NCBI GenBank assembly: GCA_030613505.1
Contig: JAUWLW010000019.1
Location: forward strand, 1 to 52,482
DNA from: Candidatus Zixiibacteriota bacterium
GTDB lineage: Bacteria; RBG-13-66-14; B26-G2; WVWN01
DNA: 52,482 bases
Reading direction: 5' to 3'
Part shown: piece after piece, positions 33,421-42,461 of the stretch
Position numbering within the stretch: position 1 is the first letter of the stretch
Layout: each line of letters begins with the position of its first letter
The notes under the pieces: model-generated
The model's database searches: none
What the model saw: only the letters and a program-made list of their open reading frames with translations
Told to the model about the DNA's origin: nothing
Translations under genes and position numbers: made by a program

Positions 33421-34389
33421 TTATTCAAACAACGCCTTGATTTTTCCGAGCGAAACCGGCATTACGGCGCGGTTTTGCTCTGCGAAGTATTGGACGCGGT
33501 GGTTTCCGCAATCCGCCACGTAGACGCGGCTACTACCACTGACGGTTACGCCGAACGGTTGGTTAAATTCGCCGTTTCCGGAACCATGCAAACCCCACAT
33601 GCCGACCCAATAACCTTCCCACGTGAAGTATTGCACCCGGTTATTGTGGCGGTCGGCGACGAAGACGTTCCTATCGGGCGCTACCGCTATCTCCGAAGGG
33701 CCGCTAAACTGGGCGTTGTAACGCCCGTGGGTTCCCCAAAAACGTAAAAAGGACCCGGCGAGGGTAAAATACTGGACGCGGTCGTTGCGGAAATCCGTTA
33801 CGTAAACGATTTCTTCGGTGGAAATGTCTACGCCTAGGGGGCCGTCGAATTGGCCGTAACCCTTGCCGGTGGAACCCCATTTGCCTATCAACGAGCCGTC
33901 CGGTGTAAAGTATTGGATCCGATCGTTGCCCGAATCGGCGACGTAAACGTTGCCGTTCGGCGCGACGGCGACGCCCATAGGATTATAGAAATCGCCGTCG
34001 CCGGAACCCAGCTTACCCCACGTGCGCACGAAAGACCCGTTCGTGGTAAAGCACTGAACGCGGTGGTTGTATAAATCCGTGACGTAGATATATCCGCCGG
34101 ACGCGAAAGCTAAGCAAACAGGCCGGTCGAACTGGCCTTTGCCGGAACCCTGGCTGCCCCACTTTCCCAAGTAAGAACCCGTCGGCGTGAAGTATTGAAC
34201 GCGATGGTTCAGCTGGTCCGCTACGTAAACGTTCCCGTTATCCGATATTTCGACGCCGCAAGGGTAGTAGAACTCGCCATCCCCCGAACCTCGTGCGCCC
34301 CACTGTCCCTCGTAAACGTACGTAGGCGGCGTTCCAAAAGCGGCAACGACCATTACGACCGTAATTAGGCCAAACGTTGTAACCTTCAT
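33421..34389 (-). CDS. Tagged secreted NHL-repeat beta-propeller
   Basis: The 322-residue protein from the ATG at 34389 has a signal peptide (M-K-V-T-T-F-G-L-I-T-V-V) and about six NHL units with G-N-V-Y-V-A-D, N-H-R-V-Q-Y-F-T and W-G-x-x-G-S-G turns. It ends P-V-S-L-G-K-I-K-A-L-F-E, the only tag here with an acidic last residue. A GGGAGG site precedes a GTG-ATG pair; the ATG is preferred. It lies directly beside a remnant of another gene (34429-34632). Confidence 0.87.
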   Translation of the reverse strand: MKVTTFGLITVVMVVAAFGTPPTYVYEGQWGARGSGDGEFYYPCGVEISDNGNVYVADQLNHRVQYFTPTGSYLGKWGSQGSGKGQFDRPVCLAFASGGYIYVTDLYNHRVQCFTTNGSFVRTWGKLGSGDGDFYNPMGVAVAPNGNVYVADSGNDRIQYFTPDGSLIGKWGSTGKGYGQFDGPLGVDISTEEIVYVTDFRNDRVQYFTLAGSFLRFWGTHGRYNAQFSGPSEIAVAPDRNVFVADRHNNRVQYFTWEGYWVGMWGLHGSGNGEFNQPFGVTVSGSSRVYVADCGNHRVQYFAEQNRAVMPVSLGKIKALFE

Positions 34390-34428
34390 CACCGATCCTC
34401 CCGATCATTTAAAACCTACGGCGAATAA

Positions 34429-34632
34429 CGTACGGGGCCCGGCATCTCAGCGAACGCCGGCGCCGACGTCGCCTTCGACGACGGCCGCGCGTACGTTGAC
34501 GTCTCCACGGGCAAGATGTACCCGCTGCTCGACGCCGAGAAGTACGACGCCGCCGACCTTTCGCTGCACCCGGCGAGGGCGGGCGTCTCTTTGTTTGCTT
34601 TCACGTTCGGGTCCTGTGTCGCGAACCCTTAA
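34429..34632 (+). pseudogene. C-terminal remnant of a lost secreted-protein gene
   Basis: This lies in the gene-free gap 34393-34699. From an in-frame TAA at 34426-34428 the plus strand stays open for 67 codons to a TAA at 34630, with strong G/C bias at third positions as in real genes here. The peptide includes A-F-D-D-G-R-A-Y-V-D-V and L-L-D-A-E-K-Y-D-A-A-D-L-S. It has no start or ribosome binding site, but a good terminator follows at 34657. It looks like the end of a gene whose 5' part was lost or replaced by the adjacent tagged NHL gene. The original family is not recognised. Confidence 0.55.
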
Positions 34633-34656
34633 CCTCCTCTCACCCTCCTGAACAAG

Positions 34657-34681
34657 GGCCGTCCGGAGGGGCGGCCTTTTT
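34657..34681 (+). terminator. Rho-independent terminator after the remnant
   Basis: An 8-bp stem (one G-T pair) with a GGAG loop and five T at 34677-34681. It supports a former plus-strand gene ending at 34632. Confidence 0.8.
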
Positions 34682-34699
34682 ATATGCTCGCGTCGACGA

Positions 34700-35668
34700 T
34701 TAGCGGAACAAAGCCTTAACCCTCCCCAGCGAGGCCGGCGCCACGGCCGGGTTCCCATATTTGAAGTACTGGACGCGGGCGTTGCGGAGGTCCGCGACGT
34801 AGACGCGCGCGTCCGACGGGAACGCCGCGGCGACCGGGTCCGTAAACTCGCCCTCGCCCTCGCCCCGCCGGCCCCACTCTCCCACGAAGCTCCCGGTCGG
34901 CGTGAAGAACTGCATGCGGTGGCGGTCGGTGACGAAGACGTACGGCCGCGGCGATACCGCTATCCCTATCGGCAGCGTGAACTGGCCGGCCGCGGTCCCG
35001 TACGAGCCCCACTTGCCGAGGAAGCTGCCGGCCGCGGTGAAGTACTGGACGCGGCGGTTGGTGCTGTCCGTGACGTAGACGCGGCCGTTGGGGGCGACCG
35101 CGACACCGCGCGGGAAGAGGAACTTGCCGTCGCCGGTCCCGGCGGAGCCCCACTTAGCCAGGAAGCTTCCCGCCGCGGTAAACCGCTGGACGCGGTTGTT
35201 GCCGGCGTCGGCGACGTAGACGTTGCCGTTCGGCGCGACGGCCAAGCCCTCGGGATACTTGAACCGGCCGTTGGCGGTCCCCTCCGCGCCCCACTTGCCG
35301 AGGAAGCTCCCGCTCGAGGTGAAGTATTGGACGCGGTGGTTGAACGAGTCGACGACGTAGAGGTTACCGCTCGAGGCGACGGCGACGCCCACCGGGTTCT
35401 GGAACTCGCCGTCGCCGGTCCCGGCCGTGCCCCAAGCGCCGCGGTAGCTACCCGTCGCCGCGAAGTACTGGACGCGGTTGTTGCCGGAGTCGACGACGTA
35501 CACGACGCCGCCGGCGCCGACGGCCACGCCGGTGGGGAATATGAACTGGCCTTGGCCGGAGCCTTCTTTGCCCCACTGCCCCTCGTATACGTACCGGGGC
35601 GGCGACGCCGCGGCGGCCAGGGGAACGAATACCACAAGAACGGCCAGTACGATTGCGCTTTTTGCCAT
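34700..35668 (-). CDS. Tagged secreted NHL-repeat beta-propeller
   Basis: The 322-residue protein has a signal peptide (M-A-K-S-A-I-V-L-A-V-L-V), six NHL-type units (G-N-V-Y-V-A-D, N-N-R-V-Q-[YR]-F, G-S-F-L-G-K-W-G), and the end P-A-S-L-G-R-V-K-A-L-F-R. Third positions are more GC-rich than in the NHL genes at 21124 and 33421, so the copies are not very recent duplicates of one another. It has a GAGGAAAAT site and a consensus promoter (35711-35740), and is divergent from the SprA-like gene. Confidence 0.88.
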   Translation of the reverse strand: MAKSAIVLAVLVVFVPLAAAASPPRYVYEGQWGKEGSGQGQFIFPTGVAVGAGGVVYVVDSGNNRVQYFAATGSYRGAWGTAGTGDGEFQNPVGVAVASSGNLYVVDSFNHRVQYFTSSGSFLGKWGAEGTANGRFKYPEGLAVAPNGNVYVADAGNNRVQRFTAAGSFLAKWGSAGTGDGKFLFPRGVAVAPNGRVYVTDSTNRRVQYFTAAGSFLGKWGSYGTAAGQFTLPIGIAVSPRPYVFVTDRHRMQFFTPTGSFVGEWGRRGEGEGEFTDPVAAAFPSDARVYVADLRNARVQYFKYGNPAVAPASLGRVKALFR

Positions 35669-35710
35669 ATTTTCCTCGATCCTTTTCGCGGGGATTTGAT
35701 ACTAATTAGC

Positions 35711-35740
35711 ATTATACCCTAAGCTGCCGAACGGCGTCAA
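35711..35740 (-). promoter_or_regulatory. Promoter of the tagged NHL gene
   Basis: TTGACG at 35740-35735, an 18-nt spacer and TATAAT at 35716-35711, with a leader of about 35 nt containing the ribosome binding site. Confidence 0.8.
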
Positions 35741-35768
35741 TTATTATGAAAGGGGGCGCAACTTGCCC

Positions 35769-35798
35769 TTGCAACGTTTTTCGACGTTGTGGTAATAT
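35769..35798 (+). promoter_or_regulatory. Promoter of the SprA-like gene
   Basis: TTGCAA at 35769-35774, an 18-nt spacer and TAATAT at 35793-35798. The GTG at 35811 is 12 nt past the -10 box, so the leader is about 5 nt and lacks a ribosome binding site. Confidence 0.6.
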
Positions 35799-35810
35799 AA
35801 GCATGGGAAA

Positions 35811-38800
35811 GTGGATAAAAGGCGCGTAAAGGCGGCCGCGTGGGCGGTTACCGCCGCGCTCGCGGCCTATATGCTGTGGCCGGCGTGGGTCGCCGCCGTA
35901 GACGAGTTCCTCGGCCCCCTCGAGGAGGAGGAGGCCGAGGAGGCCGCGGCGGAAGAAGCTCCGGCCGAAGAGGCCCCGCCCGGCGAAGAGGCCGTCGCCG
36001 AAGAGGCGGAGGAGCCGGTATTGCTCCCCCTCCGCGAACGCGACGGTTGGCTCGACGTCGGGACCCTCGCGCTGGCGGACGAGGTCGGCGAGGACTTCCC
36101 GCTCCGCTTCCGGAGTTGGGTCCTGCTGGAGGACCTCGAGCCGGCGCCGTGGCTCGGCGACTGGCGCGAGATAGCCCGCGCCGCGCGCTACTACTACGCC
36201 TCCGGCTTCGAGCAACCCTTCGACCGCGACGTAATGGAATACTCCTACCGCACCATCCGCGAGGAGGAGGAGTTCTACGCCTGGGAGCAGGAGCGCGGCC
36301 TCATCCCCGACGTCGAGCTGGGCCGCGAGTCCGACATCAAGTTCGAGGGCCGCAAGCTCTTCACCGCCGGCTACTCCAAGACGACGTACCCCGGCGGCAA
36401 CCCGTATTATGAGAATGAGCAGCCCGCCGCCGACATCACGATGGAGGGCGAGCTCCAGCTCCGCATCGAGGGGACGGTCCTCCGCAAGACCCACGTCTAC
36501 GTCGACTACGACGACACCCGCGAGAACGAGACCCGCAACCAGGTCTCGGTGGTCTACAAGGGCGACCCGGACGAGTTCGTCCAGGAGGCCGCGTTCGGCG
36601 ACATCATGCTCTCGCTGCCGGCGACGGATTTCGTCTCGTACTCCTCGAGCCGGGCCGTCTTCGGCGCCAAGGTGGACTTGAAGTACAAGTGGGCGCGCCT
36701 TATGGCCGTGGCCTCGCGCGAGAAGGGCCAGACCGAGAAGGCCACCTTCACCGGCGGCGCCGAGCTGACCAGCCTCAAGGTCGAAGATACCGGCTATACC
36801 CGGCGCAGATTTTACCTGCTTAATACCTACCACGAAGAGGGCACGGAAACTTTATACTTCGACAAACGAAAAATACACAAAGAAGGGGGCCAACCGAAAA
36901 TAGAAGTGTTCTTATATAGCGGTACCCTTTATTTCCCCAAAGGCAGGACGAAGTATTTTTTGACGGCAGAAGAATTCGACGACAAGGACGACGACGGCGA
37001 AGCACCCGTTAGCCCCACTGAGAAATATATCGACGACGACGCGTGCGATAAATTAAACAGAGGTACGGATTACACGGTCGACGTGGAAAAAGGAATCATA
37101 ACGTTCAATAAAACTATAGGCCCGGACGACTTCCTGGCCGTGGCGTACATTATCGAAAAAAACGGCAAAATAGTGAATAGCATCGGTTACGCGGACAACA
37201 AACTCGAGTATAAGTATAACGAAGTAAGAGGCGGCTACGTATTCAAAGACTCTTTAAAATGCATAAAGAAGGAGCGCTACGGCGGCCCGCTGCAGCGCTA
37301 CGAGCAAAAGAACTACTATTTCCTGGGGAGCACCAACATAAGGCCGGGGTCGCTCGTCGTCAAGATATTGGATAAAACCGGTAAAGAATACGTCGAGGGC
37401 GAGAGTTACCTTTACCTATACGGCCTCGACCGAGAAAAAACAGGCCGCGTCGAGCGCGGCGTCCTCGACACCACCAACAGCTACATCATCGTCCCGGATT
37501 ACGACCTTGATTTAGTTAAAAAAGAAGGTAAATTCAAAAGGCACGACAGAGGCGGTTACCCGCCTAATAAACCGGCAATACCCGACGGCTATTTCGACAA
37601 TTTGCCTTTTGATTACGACGGTAACGGAGTCGTTGAATGGGCAGACGCGTACGAACCGGAAACAGAAAGCAAATTCACGCTCCACTTCGAGTTCCGGTCC
37701 GAGAAGCCGTCGTTCTTCCTGAGGCCCAACATCATCCCGGGCTCGGAGACGGTTACGCTCAACGGCCGCGTCCTCGTCCCCAACCAGGACTACTGGCTCG
37801 ACTACGACTCCGGCTTCCTCGAAATTCTGGCGGAGGGGGCCGACGACCCGGGCGCGGTGCTGGACGTCACGTACGAGTACAAGCCGTTCTTCGCGCTGTT
37901 GACGAAGTCGCTGGTGGGCGGCCGCTTCCAGTTCGGCCCCGACGACGACCGCTTCCTGGGCACCACCCTCGTCGCCGAGTTCTCCACCAAGCCGCCGAGC
38001 GACGTCATCCCCAAGGTGGAGGAGGCGCCGGCGGACCACCTCGTCTTCGACGTCGACGGCCGCTACCGCTTCTACCCGGAGTTCATGACCAGGCTGGCCG
38101 ACGCGGTCCCCGGCGCCCACACCACCGAAGGCTCGGCGGTGGACGTGGAGGCCGAGTTCGCGCGCTCGCGCAAGGACGTCAACACCGTGGGCGAGGCGCT
38201 GATAGACGACATGGAGGGCGCGCGCCAGCTCTCCACCGTCTCGATGAAGAAAACCGCCTGGAAGCACGCCAGCGCGCCCGCCGTCGGCGGCCTGAACCAG
38301 CGCAACCGCGGCGGCGAGCTCCTCGGCCTTGAGACGGAGACGTTTTTCCTGAACGAGGTATACGACGAGTGGCCGGCGGACCAACTCGAGGTGCTGGAAA
38401 TAACGCGCCTCCCGCGCAATCCGGAAGGGGGCCCGGAAAAAGTCCACAAGTGGAGCGGCATCCACCGCGTCCTCTCCCCCACCGGCCTGGACTTCACCGA
38501 GTCGCGCTTCGATTACGTCGAGATAATGATGAAGCTCGTCGGCGTAAACAGCGGGACCCTCCACCTCGACCTGGGCGCCGTGGACGAAGACGCCGACGGC
38601 AACTCCGTCCTGGGCCAGGAAGAACTCGTAGATGGAAGGTTGACAACGGATACCGACAAAGGGTATCAGTTTAATAACACCCCCGACCAAACAGAACGGG
38701 GTGCGGAACCGCCGGACCCATCGGGCCGTATAGATACGCCAATAGATAACCCAAACATCTTCGACTCCGAGGACAACAACCTCAACGACCGACTCGACAC

Positions 38801-41672
38801 GGCCAACGACTACTTCACGTACGATATACCGCTGGACGAGGTATTGAACAGGCGCTCGCCGTACGTCGTCCGAGGCGCGAAGGACCCCAAAGACCCGCTC
38901 AAGGCCGGGTGGTACATACTGCGGGTGCCGCTCAACTTCGACGCCGCGGACACGGAGGGGACGCCGGACGCCACCGGCATCCAGATCGTACGATTCTGGT
39001 TCGAGGCCCAGGCCAGCGGCGACTTCCCGCAGGGCTCGTACGTCTTCCTGGCGACGGTGTCGTTCGCCGCGATGAGGTGGGACAAGCCGGAGCTCAATCC
39101 CGACAAGGGCCTTAACGAGATGAGGATCTCCACCAAGGACAGCCGCCACGACGCCGACTACGTCCCGCTGCGTAAGGTCGAGGACCCGGAGACGAAGACG
39201 CTCGAGCGCGAGCAGGCGCTCGTCATAAATTACATCCTCACGGACTGGGAGGACATAGGCGTAAAGGCGGAGGGCGGGTTCGTCGTGTGGGGCGCCGGCA
39301 ACGACGAGTACGACACCGAGGACGCCAACCACAACGGCATACTGGACCCGGGCGAGGACATAGGCGTCGGCCCGTACCACGTCGGCGCCGCCAACGGCCG
39401 GCTGGACGAGGAGCCCGCGCCGGAGGGGTCGACCCGCTACACCACCTACCAGGGCCAGGATTACACCCACTACCGCAAGATGCGCTTATACTACTTCAAC
39501 CGCACGCCGCAGGACCGCGGCAGCCCCCCCTCCGACAACGACATCTTCTTCGTGCGTTTCGGCGCCGACGAGAACAACTACTACGAGTATTTGACGCAGA
39601 TGCGGGGGTTGCAGGCGTGGGAAGAGGTGACGGTGGACCTGGAGCGCTTCCTGGGCCTGCAGGCCAAAGGGCAGTCGTTCATCGAGGCCGACGAGGCGGT
39701 GGTCGGCGAGCACTACCGCGTCGTGGGCGACCCGTCGCTCATCAACGTCATCGAGACCCGGGTGGGAGTACGCACCAAGCTGCCCCGCGACGGCGGCTCG
39801 GGGGGATTCCTCGCCTATCGCGAAGTGTGGGTGAACGACATTCTACTGCTCGAGCCCGAGGCTTTAATAGGAAGGGCGATGCGCGTTAGAACCTCGCTCG
39901 ACTTCGGCAACTTCATAAAGGTGAGCGGCGGCTTCCGCAACGTGGGCGCCGGCTTCGAGAGGATCGGCACCACCGCCACGGCCCGCTCCACCACGACCGG
40001 CAAGAACGCGGAGGCCACGCTCGAGCTCGCGAAATTCATGCCGGACCTGTGGAACGCGCGGATGCCGCTCTCCGGCTCGACGAGCAAGTCCGAGACCATC
40101 ACCGAGGAGAAGTTCGACCCCAAGCGATCCATCTACGCCCAGGGACGCACCATCGGCGTCTCGCGCCGCTTCGCCATCGCGTTCTCCAAATACAAGCTGC
40201 CCGGCGGCGACTTCTCCTTTAAGAACTCGGACTCGGTCAACTACAAGTACGGCCGCACCGTCGAGTCCGACGCCTACGCCGGCGGCATAGACTACGAAAT
40301 CTACCCCCGGAAGAGGTACTTGCCGACCAACGTCCGGAGCGACTTCGACCGCGATTTCCGGAAGACGACTTACGCCGAGGAAGAGAAGCAGAGCACCAAC
40401 ACCGACTGGGTGACGGACGACAGCCGGAGCTCGGTGAAGTTCGAGCCCATCGAAGATTTGGAGGTCGCGCCCTCCTACGATTACGGGTACACCCGCGACC
40501 GTATAGACAAGACGGAGGAATCGTTCGACGAGACGTACGGCCTGCGCGCCAACTACTTCTACGTCAAGGGCCTCCGCCCCGGGACGTCCTACACAAGCAG
40601 CTACCGCGAGATCGTCCTCCTGGGAACCGAGGAGGAGGAGCCGCCGGGGCTGGACCGGGGCCCCAACCTCGGCCAATACGAGACGATCGACATGTCGCTC
40701 TCCACCTCGTACAATTTCTCGGTGCCGGTGGACGTGGGCAAACTGACCGACGAGCGCGCCCGCGGCATCAACAAGTGGTCCATTACGCCCAGCTACGACC
40801 TCATCCGTTCGTCGAGCTACAAAGATATGGCGGGGCGGGCGCCGACGTGGTATCGGATGGGCCGCAACCACGTCCTGCCCGAATTCGCCGACACCGACAA
40901 ATTCGTCAACTCGCGGCGCCGCTACAGCATAACCGTCAACAACCGCTTCCACCCGCTCGAGTTCCTGGGCTACCGCGAGGGGACGAAGTGGGAGAACTGG
41001 GACTTCGTCCAGGCCGACTTCGATTACTCGTACTCCAACGAGCTCTCGATCATTACGGGCTTGCCCGTGCGCACTACAAGCACGACCTTCCCGGACGTGA
41101 CGTGCCAGCTCTACGGCACCAAGAACTTCCCCCTCGTCGCGGCCTACCTCAGCCGCTCGACGGTAGTAGTCAACTACGTCAGGAGGCGGGGTTACCAACA
41201 GGATACCGACATAGAGGTGCAGCAGAAGCCCGGCGTCTCGTGGCGGGCGACGTGGACGCGGAACTTCCGGACGCGAGCGGACTACAACTATACCCACACC
41301 AAGACCCAAGACCTCGAAGACGGCGATAAGCCGACCGACACGCTGCACGTCCTGACGGAAAGGAACCCGTCGCTGACGCTGTATTACGACGTGGCGAATC
41401 CGCGCGGCTTCAAGATACCGATTTTGGGGACGCTGCGTTGGCGCAACGAGCTAAACCTGACGGCGGGCGTTTCCTTCAACCAGGTCCGCGGCGTCGAGGC
41501 CACCCAGGACGACACCGACGAGTGGGAATATTCGGTCTCGGGCGGCTACTACGTCACGACCAACCTCCGCGCCGACGTGACGGGGACCGTGACGCGCTTC
41601 CAGAATTATTCCTTCGCAGGGCGAGATTACCTTACAATAGGCATAAACGGTAACTTCGAGATAATATTCTGA
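35811..41672 (+). CDS. sprA: SprA/Sov-like outer-membrane translocon of the type IX secretion system
   Basis: The 1953-residue protein matches the SprA family, the giant 36-strand barrel through which type IX cargo crosses the outer membrane. It has an N-terminal anchor or signal (about 1-30), an acidic Glu/Ala-rich stretch (about 33-65), several P-G-S-E-x-V-x-L-N-G-R-x-L type segments (one near 643) followed by Y-x-[IL]-D-Y-x-x-G-x-L, a L-I-D-D-M-E-G-A motif near 797 characteristic of SprA, and a long run of alternating strands ending in I-I-F as outer-membrane barrels do. Bacteroidota SprA is usually longer (about 2,400 residues). Three inner stretches are more AT-rich than the rest. Energy may come from the ExbB/ExbD proteins encoded next. 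Confidence 0.85.
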   Translation: MDKRRVKAAAWAVTAALAAYMLWPAWVAAVDEFLGPLEEEEAEEAAAEEAPAEEAPPGEEAVAEEAEEPVLLPLRERDGWLDVGTLALADEVGEDFPLRFRSWVLLEDLEPAPWLGDWREIARAARYYYASGFEQPFDRDVMEYSYRTIREEEEFYAWEQERGLIPDVELGRESDIKFEGRKLFTAGYSKTTYPGGNPYYENEQPAADITMEGELQLRIEGTVLRKTHVYVDYDDTRENETRNQVSVVYKGDPDEFVQEAAFGDIMLSLPATDFVSYSSSRAVFGAKVDLKYKWARLMAVASREKGQTEKATFTGGAELTSLKVEDTGYTRRRFYLLNTYHEEGTETLYFDKRKIHKEGGQPKIEVFLYSGTLYFPKGRTKYFLTAEEFDDKDDDGEAPVSPTEKYIDDDACDKLNRGTDYTVDVEKGIITFNKTIGPDDFLAVAYIIEKNGKIVNSIGYADNKLEYKYNEVRGGYVFKDSLKCIKKERYGGPLQRYEQKNYYFLGSTNIRPGSLVVKILDKTGKEYVEGESYLYLYGLDREKTGRVERGVLDTTNSYIIVPDYDLDLVKKEGKFKRHDRGGYPPNKPAIPDGYFDNLPFDYDGNGVVEWADAYEPETESKFTLHFEFRSEKPSFFLRPNIIPGSETVTLNGRVLVPNQDYWLDYDSGFLEILAEGADDPGAVLDVTYEYKPFFALLTKSLVGGRFQFGPDDDRFLGTTLVAEFSTKPPSDVIPKVEEAPADHLVFDVDGRYRFYPEFMTRLADAVPGAHTTEGSAVDVEAEFARSRKDVNTVGEALIDDMEGARQLSTVSMKKTAWKHASAPAVGGLNQRNRGGELLGLETETFFLNEVYDEWPADQLEVLEITRLPRNPEGGPEKVHKWSGIHRVLSPTGLDFTESRFDYVEIMMKLVGVNSGTLHLDLGAVDEDADGNSVLGQEELVDGRLTTDTDKGYQFNNTPDQTERGAEPPDPSGRIDTPIDNPNIFDSEDNNLNDRLDTANDYFTYDIPLDEVLNRRSPYVVRGAKDPKDPLKAGWYILRVPLNFDAADTEGTPDATGIQIVRFWFEAQASGDFPQGSYVFLATVSFAAMRWDKPELNPDKGLNEMRISTKDSRHDADYVPLRKVEDPETKTLEREQALVINYILTDWEDIGVKAEGGFVVWGAGNDEYDTEDANHNGILDPGEDIGVGPYHVGAANGRLDEEPAPEGSTRYTTYQGQDYTHYRKMRLYYFNRTPQDRGSPPSDNDIFFVRFGADENNYYEYLTQMRGLQAWEEVTVDLERFLGLQAKGQSFIEADEAVVGEHYRVVGDPSLINVIETRVGVRTKLPRDGGSGGFLAYREVWVNDILLLEPEALIGRAMRVRTSLDFGNFIKVSGGFRNVGAGFERIGTTATARSTTTGKNAEATLELAKFMPDLWNARMPLSGSTSKSETITEEKFDPKRSIYAQGRTIGVSRRFAIAFSKYKLPGGDFSFKNSDSVNYKYGRTVESDAYAGGIDYEIYPRKRYLPTNVRSDFDRDFRKTTYAEEEKQSTNTDWVTDDSRSSVKFEPIEDLEVAPSYDYGYTRDRIDKTEESFDETYGLRANYFYVKGLRPGTSYTSSYREIVLLGTEEEEPPGLDRGPNLGQYETIDMSLSTSYNFSVPVDVGKLTDERARGINKWSITPSYDLIRSSSYKDMAGRAPTWYRMGRNHVLPEFADTDKFVNSRRRYSITVNNRFHPLEFLGYREGTKWENWDFVQADFDYSYSNELSIITGLPVRTTSTTFPDVTCQLYGTKNFPLVAAYLSRSTVVVNYVRRRGYQQDTDIEVQQKPGVSWRATWTRNFRTRADYNYTHTKTQDLEDGDKPTDTLHVLTERNPSLTLYYDVANPRGFKIPILGTLRWRNELNLTAGVSFNQVRGVEATQDDTDEWEYSVSGGYYVTTNLRADVTGTVTRFQNYSFAGRDYLTIGINGNFEIIF

Positions 41673-41699
41673 CGAGACGGCCGCGCGGTAAAAAAATAC

Positions 41700-41728
41700 T
41701 TGACATATACGCGCGTTTATCCTAATTT
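41700..41728 (+). promoter_or_regulatory. Promoter of the exbB-exbD operon
   Basis: TTGACA at 41700-41705, a 17-nt spacer and TAATTT at 41723-41728, with a leader of about 20 nt carrying AGGAAGGAG before the ATG at 41755. Confidence 0.85.
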
Positions 41729-41754
41729 TTTTAAAAAGGAAGGAGAATCGACGG

Positions 41755-42414
41755 ATGGATATGATCTACCAGGCCGGCCCCTTGGTGGCCGTTTTGTTCT
41801 TCGTCTCGATACTGACTATCGCCTTCGCGTTGGAGCGCTTTTGGGCACTTAACCTCGCGCGCGGGAAAATACCCTCCGAAAAAGTATTACCTCGGATAAA
41901 AGAGTCCATCGAAGATAGAGACCTGGACGCAGCTGAGGAAACGGCGGAAGAACAGCTGGGCTCCGTGGGCCGCGTCCTCGCCGCCGGCATCAAGAAATAC
42001 AAAGCGCTTACGGGTCGGCTGGCCGAACGGGGCCTCCGAAACGAGCTCAACCTGGCGCTGCAGGAGGCGAATGTCATGGAGGGCGCGCTTCTGGAGCGCA
42101 ATATAATCCCCATCGCGACCATCGGGTCCATCGGCAACCTCATCGGCCTGCTCGGGACGGTGGTCGGTATGATCCAGTCGTTCGCCGCCATCTCGGCCAC
42201 GGGCGTGGGCGAGAAGATCGCGGCGACGAAACTGGCCCAGGGCATCGCGACGGCCCTCATCAACGCCGCGGGGGGCCTTATCGTCGCGATCATGGCGGTA
42301 ATGTTTTACAACTACTTCCTAAGTCGCATCGATAAGCTGGTCTTTTCGATGGAAGAAGCTTCGGCAAACTTGGTCGATTACTGTTTACTGTCGGAGCGTA
42401 AGTTAAAAAGCTGA
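41755..42414 (+). CDS. exbB: MotA/TolQ/ExbB proton-channel protein (first copy)
   Basis: The 219-residue protein has an N-terminal membrane helix (about 8-26), a cytoplasmic loop (L-L-E-R-N-I-I-P-I-A-T-I near 110), and two helices around G-L-L-G-T-V-V-G-M-I (about 128-137) and A-L-I-N-A-A-G-G-L-I-V-A-I (about 165-177), as in ExbB/TolQ. These proteins form a pentamer around ExbD dimers and use the proton gradient to drive periplasmic work. It heads a four-gene operon directly after the SprA-like gene. Confidence 0.92.
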   Translation: MDMIYQAGPLVAVLFFVSILTIAFALERFWALNLARGKIPSEKVLPRIKESIEDRDLDAAEETAEEQLGSVGRVLAAGIKKYKALTGRLAERGLRNELNLALQEANVMEGALLERNIIPIATIGSIGNLIGLLGTVVGMIQSFAAISATGVGEKIAATKLAQGIATALINAAGGLIVAIMAVMFYNYFLSRIDKLVFSMEEASANLVDYCLLSERKLKS

Positions 42415-42461
42415 ACTCTGCAGCTTGGAAGAGGTAACCCCGTTAGGAGAGGACGGAAAGA

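Noticed and set aside
35803-35829. Eight-codon frame from an ATG just after the SprA promoter
   Set aside because: It is out of frame with the large gene, has no ribosome binding site and ends at once; the GTG at 35811 gives the N-terminal signal.
37512-39470. A 652-codon open frame antisense to the SprA-like gene
   Set aside because: High GC produces long antisense frames here. It has no ribosome binding site or recognisable domain, and the plus strand has a clear family match. The same holds for long minus-strand frames at 35712-36833 and 39864-41348.
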